This document shows, piece after piece, positions 5,390 to 8,350 of a DNA stretch of 8,350 nucleotides. Each line of letters starts with the position of its first letter. The stretch's first letter is position 1. The stretch lies in NCBI GenBank assembly GCA_002308815.1, contig DBVX01000085.1, forward strand, positions 43,114-51,463, read 5' to 3'. The notes beneath the pieces are model-generated. The model was not told where the DNA came from, made no database searches, and saw nothing but the letters and a program-made list of their open reading frames with translations. The stretch is from Bacteroidales bacterium UBA1253 (GTDB taxonomy: Bacteria; Bacteroidota; Bacteroidia; Bacteroidales; Paludibacteraceae). A program made the translations under genes and the position numbers.

Positions 5390-7984
5390 TTATCTGCCCA
5401 CCAGTTTTTTTATTTCAGCCAGTTTGTTGAGCGCATCAATGGGTGTGAGCGTGTTGATGTCAAGTGCCTTCACCTCATCACGAACCTGTTCAAGAACAGG
5501 GTCGTCCAGTTGGAAGAAGGAGAGTTGCAGCCCCTCCCGTTGGGAAACGGACTGCAGCGCGCCCGCCTTGTTCGTCTGTTTGCCCTCAAGATCGGAGAGG
5601 ATGGTTTTGGCGCGTTCCACAATGGATTTCGGCATACCTGCCAGTTGTGCCACGTGGATGCCGAAACTGTGCTCCGACCCGCCCGGTACGAGCCGACGGA
5701 GGAAAATCACTTTGCCGCCCGCTTCGCGAACGGACACGTTGTAGTTGCGGATCCGCTCAAAAGTGCGCGCCATCTCGTTCAGTTCGTGGTAGTGGGTGGC
5801 GAACAGTGTCTTGGCATGACAGGGGTTCTCGTGCAGGTATTCCGCTATTGCCCATGCGATGGATATGCCATCGTAGGTGGATGTTCCGCGCCCCAGTTCG
5901 TCGAAGAGCACCAGCGAACGCTCGCTCAGGTTGTTCAGTATGCCCGCCGCCTCGTTCATCTCCACCATAAAAGTCGATTCGCCCGATGAGATGTTGTCGC
6001 TCGCCCCTACGCGAGTGAACACCTTGTCCACCAGTCCGATGGACGCGCTCTCCGCAGGCACGAATGAACCCGTCTGCGCCATCAGCGTGATGAGCGCCGT
6101 CTGGCGCAGCAGAGCCGACTTACCCGCCATGTTCGGACCGGTCAGCATAATGATCTGCTGGCCTTGGTTGTCCAACAGCACATCGTTGGCTATATATGTC
6201 TCACCTGGGGGCAGATGCCGTTCGATGACGGGATGACGGCCTTGCCGTATGTCAATCACGAGACTATCGTTCACGTCGGGGCAGACGTAGTGATTATCGA
6301 TTGCGACAAGCGCGAAACTGAGCAGGCAGTCCAGTTGGGCAAGCACGTTTGCATTGATCTGAAGAGCCTGTGTGAACTGCGCGCCGTAAGTCATCAGTTC
6401 CGTAAAGATACGGTTCTCGATGATCTGTATCTTCTCGTCGGCGGTCAGAATCTGCTCTTCATACTCTTTCAGTTCGGGGGTGACGTAGCGTTCGGCATTG
6501 ACGAGCGTCTGCTTGCGAATCCATTCCTGCGGCACCTGGTCCCTGTAGGTGTTGCGTACCTCCAGATAGTAGCCGAACACGTTGTTGTAGTCAATCTTGA
6601 GAGAAGGTATTCCCGTACGCTGACTCTCGCGCTGCTGCATCTCCTGCAGGTATTCGCGTCCACCCGTGAAGATGCTGCGCAGCTCATCCAATTCGGGGTT
6701 GACGCCTGAGGCGATAACCTCGCCTTTGCCTATGGCAACGGCGGGATTCTCCTTCATTACCCGGCGTATCCCATCCAGGAGGCCTGCGGCTGGATCCAGC
6801 CCGGCTATGAGCTTGTCCAGTGCCTCGCATCCCTTGTCGCGGCACATTTCCGCGATGGGAGCGCCTTGAGCCAGGCTGCGCGCCAGCTGTACTGTCTCGC
6901 GCGGACCTATCCTCCCCGCGGCCGCCCTGGACAGTATCCTCTCCAGGTCTCCCACGTTGCTCATCAGACCCTGCAGCTTTGCCAGTTCCTCCGGCCTCTC
7001 CAGGAAGAACTCAATTATGTCGTAGCGGCTTTCAAGCTCCTTTATGTCCATCAGAGGCATTGCCAGCCAGCCGCGCAGCAGGCGCGATCCCATAGGGGAG
7101 CAGCACCTGTCCATCACGTCAACCAGGGCGGTTCCCTCGCCTCCTGCGGCGGCGTTGAACACCTCCAGGTTGCGCAGCGTGAACTTGTCCATCCACACAT
7201 AGGAATTGCGGTCTATGCGGGAGATAGAGCAGATGTTGCGCAGTCCGCTGTGGTGCGTCTGCTCCAGGTAGACCAGCAGGGCGCCGGCGCTGCATACGCC
7301 CAGCGGGGCGTTGGCTACGCCAAAGCCCTTGAGGCTCCTTACCCCAAACTGCTTGCAGAGCTTCTGCTCCGATGCTTCATATACGAAGGCCCATTCGTCA
7401 AGTGAGGTGGTGTAGAAATCCCCGAAACGCTCCTTGAAGCCCTTCTCGTATCCGTGCTGCACTATGACTTCCTTGGGGTTGAGGCTGGCGAGCAGGGTGG
7501 ATGCGTAGTCAAGGCTTCCCTGCGCCACCTGGAAGGATCCCGTGGATACGTCCAGGAAGGCTATTCCGCAGTCGTTCCCCTCAAAGGTGAGTCCTGCAAG
7601 GTAGTTGTTCTGCTTTTGCTCAAGGAGGCCGTCGTCAAAGGCAATTCCAGGGGTGATAATTTCTGTCACTCCCCTCTTGACAAGTTTCTTGGCTTTGGAC
7701 GGGTCTTCCAGCTGGTCGCAGACGGCGGCCTTGTAGCCGGCCCTGACCAGCTTGGGAAGGTATACATTGAGCGCGTGGTGGGGGAATCCCGCCATTGGAG
7801 TGTCGCTGTCGCCATTGCTCCTTTTGGTGAGGACTATGCCCAGGACCTTGCTTATGGTTACGGCATCATCGCTGTAGCATTCATAAAAATCCCCGACTCT
7901 GTACAGCAGTATAGTGTCAGGATACTGGGCCTTAATGCCAAAGTATTGTTTAAGAAGTGGAGTGTCCTCGGCTCGCTTTCCCAT
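5390..7984 (-). CDS. mutS: DNA mismatch repair protein MutS
   Basis: MutS recognises base mismatches and small loops in DNA and recruits MutL using ATP. With the ATG at 7984 the product is 864 aa, normal for the family. The mismatch-reading motif GDFYE places Phe33 and Glu35 as the wedge and contact residues; connector, core/lever and clamp domains follow; the ATPase domain holds Walker A GPNMAGKS (616-623) and Walker B DELGRGTSTYDG (695-706); the C-terminus ends in a conserved helical tail. An in-frame TTG at 7993 would add three residues but lies inside the -7 promoter box, so the ATG is preferred. Oddity: from 6901 to 7984 about 10 of 19 Arg codons are AGG/AGA, whereas between 5390 and 6900 only about 2 of 33 are, and ATA for Ile drops from over half to about a quarter near 6600. 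This suggests a mosaic gene. No mutL is in the window. Confidence 0.97.
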   Translation of the reverse strand: MGKRAEDTPLLKQYFGIKAQYPDTILLYRVGDFYECYSDDAVTISKVLGIVLTKRSNGDSDTPMAGFPHHALNVYLPKLVRAGYKAAVCDQLEDPSKAKKLVKRGVTEIITPGIAFDDGLLEQKQNNYLAGLTFEGNDCGIAFLDVSTGSFQVAQGSLDYASTLLASLNPKEVIVQHGYEKGFKERFGDFYTTSLDEWAFVYEASEQKLCKQFGVRSLKGFGVANAPLGVCSAGALLVYLEQTHHSGLRNICSISRIDRNSYVWMDKFTLRNLEVFNAAAGGEGTALVDVMDRCCSPMGSRLLRGWLAMPLMDIKELESRYDIIEFFLERPEELAKLQGLMSNVGDLERILSRAAAGRIGPRETVQLARSLAQGAPIAEMCRDKGCEALDKLIAGLDPAAGLLDGIRRVMKENPAVAIGKGEVIASGVNPELDELRSIFTGGREYLQEMQQRESQRTGIPSLKIDYNNVFGYYLEVRNTYRDQVPQEWIRKQTLVNAERYVTPELKEYEEQILTADEKIQIIENRIFTELMTYGAQFTQALQINANVLAQLDCLLSFALVAIDNHYVCPDVNDSLVIDIRQGRHPVIERHLPPGETYIANDVLLDNQGQQIIMLTGPNMAGKSALLRQTALITLMAQTGSFVPAESASIGLVDKVFTRVGASDNISSGESTFMVEMNEAAGILNNLSERSLVLFDELGRGTSTYDGISIAWAIAEYLHENPCHAKTLFATHYHELNEMARTFERIRNYNVSVREAGGKVIFLRRLVPGGSEHSFGIHVAQLAGMPKSIVERAKTILSDLEGKQTNKAGALQSVSQREGLQLSFFQLDDPVLEQVRDEVKALDINTLTPIDALNKLAEIKKLVGR

Positions 7985-7990
7985 ATAACG

Positions 7991-7998
7991 CAAATTTA
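7991..7998 (-). promoter_or_regulatory. -7 promoter box of mutS
   Basis: Read on the minus strand this is TAAATTTG, an exact match to the Bacteroidetes TAnnTTTG box. It ends 6 bases before the mutS ATG at 7984, so the transcript should start only 2-3 bases ahead of the start codon. I see no good TTTG at the expected -33 distance. Promoter function is inferred. Confidence 0.6.
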
Positions 7999-8008
7999 AC
8001 TAAATTTG
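7991..8008. repeat. 18-bp palindrome joining the mutS and rsmA promoters
   Basis: CAAATTTA and TAAATTTG are perfect inverted arms around a central AC (7999-8000). Each arm is the -7 box of one of the two diverging genes, so polymerases on the two promoters would collide. The symmetry may simply come from two copies of the same sigma box facing outwards, or may also serve as an operator. Confidence 0.7.
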
Positions 8009-8015
8009 CACAAGT

Positions 8016-8350
8016 ATGGATGTAAGGGCTAAAAAATCATTGGGTCAGCATTTCCTCACGGACCAGGGCGCGGCAAGGGGCATAGTGGCCGCCCTGAGCG
8101 CGGACTCCCCCGTGCGAAACGTACTGGAAATAGGCCCCGGAACGGGCGTGCTGACACGCTATCTCATAGAGAGGCCGGACATAGACCTCAAGATGGTGGA
8201 AATAGATGCGGAATCAGTGGAATATCTGCTTACGCACCTGCCGGGAATGCAGGGAAAACTGTTCCTGGCGGACTTCCTGCGCATATCTCCGGACAATCTT
8301 TTCTCCGGCGATTTCCGTGTCATAGGCAACTTCCCTTACAACATTTCATC
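8016..8350 (+). CDS. rsmA: 16S rRNA (adenine-N6,N6)-dimethyltransferase RsmA/KsgA, 3' end cut off
   Basis: RsmA uses S-adenosylmethionine to dimethylate two adjacent adenines in the 3' hairpin (helix 45) of 16S rRNA, a late step in small-subunit maturation; loss of it gives kasugamycin resistance. The 111 visible residues start MDVRAKKSLGQHFLTD, where KKSLGQHFL is the family's N-terminal signature. Then come SAM-binding motif I EIGPGTGVLT (about 39-48), the acidic motif II VEIDAESV (about 62-69) and the catalytic NFPYNIS near 104-110. The reading frame is open to the window end and about 150 residues are missing. The ATG is fixed by an upstream in-frame stop. It is divergent from mutS with 31 bp between start codons. 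Codons are rich in ATA (7 of 8 Ile) and AGG (3 of 7 Arg), like the mutS N-terminal half. Confidence 0.95.
   Translation, partial: MDVRAKKSLGQHFLTDQGAARGIVAALSADSPVRNVLEIGPGTGVLTRYLIERPDIDLKMVEIDAESVEYLLTHLPGMQGKLFLADFLRISPDNLFSGDFRVIGNFPYNIS

Larger units (their letters stand above)
7977..8008 (+). promoter_or_regulatory. Promoter of rsmA
   Basis: TAAATTTG at 8001-8008 matches the Bacteroidetes -7 box; TTTC at 7977-7980, 20 bases upstream, is a near match to the TTTG -33 element and lies within the mutS start region. The box ends 7 bases before the rsmA ATG at 8016, giving a leader of about 3-4 bases. An in-frame stop (TAA at 8001-8003) rules out any earlier start codon. Confidence 0.6.

Noticed and set aside
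7985..7993. TTG start for mutS at 7993
   Set aside because: It lies inside the -7 box and would add only three residues; the ATG at 7984 is better placed.
5464..7999. Several plus-strand open frames of 119-181 codons antisense to mutS
   Set aside because: No recognisable motifs, and they overlap a complete mutS; they are by-products of its base composition.
1..8350. Defence island, prophage, insertion sequence or biosynthetic cluster
   Set aside because: All genes are recognisable housekeeping or envelope families apart from the edge ATPase; no transposase, integrase, nuclease or toxin-antitoxin gene is present.

Overview
The window reads as a stretch of a moderately GC-rich member of the Bacteroidales (phylum Bacteroidota). 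The evidence is the protein families and several promoter elements fitting the Bacteroidetes primary sigma consensus (TTTG, then about 19-20 bases, then TAnnTTTG). The genus cannot be fixed by eye.

Layout. Almost everything is on the minus strand. Reading in the direction of transcription from the right: mutS (mismatch recognition ATPase), a CNNM/CBS-domain membrane protein, an EptA-type phosphoethanolamine transferase, lpdA (dihydrolipoyl dehydrogenase) and nadA (quinolinate synthase). Gaps are 18 bp, a 4-bp ATGA overlap, 64 bp (holding a small hairpin), and a 2-bp gap between stop and start. The five genes could be one transcript, although their functions (DNA repair, ion transport, envelope modification, redox enzyme, NAD synthesis) do not form one pathway. 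At the right edge rsmA (16S rRNA dimethyltransferase, cut by the window end) diverges from mutS. At the left edge is the first 43 codons of a P-loop ATPase on the minus strand.

The two intergenic regions are the most informative parts. Between nadA and the ATPase there are five tandem repeats with an exact 22-bp period, overlapping a near-perfect Bacteroidetes promoter for the ATPase. Between mutS and rsmA, 31 bp hold an 18-bp palindrome whose arms are the two divergent TAAATTTG boxes, placed so close to the start codons that both mRNAs should be nearly leaderless.

A codon-usage break lies inside mutS. The N-terminal part (about 6.9-7.98 kb), like rsmA, is rich in AGG and ATA codons. The C-terminal part, like lpdA, nadA and the CNNM gene, uses CGN almost exclusively for Arg. 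This suggests a recombination junction in mutS or a chimeric assembly. I see no CRISPR array, mobile element, tRNA, rRNA or defence system. No gene-free stretch exceeds 300 bases.
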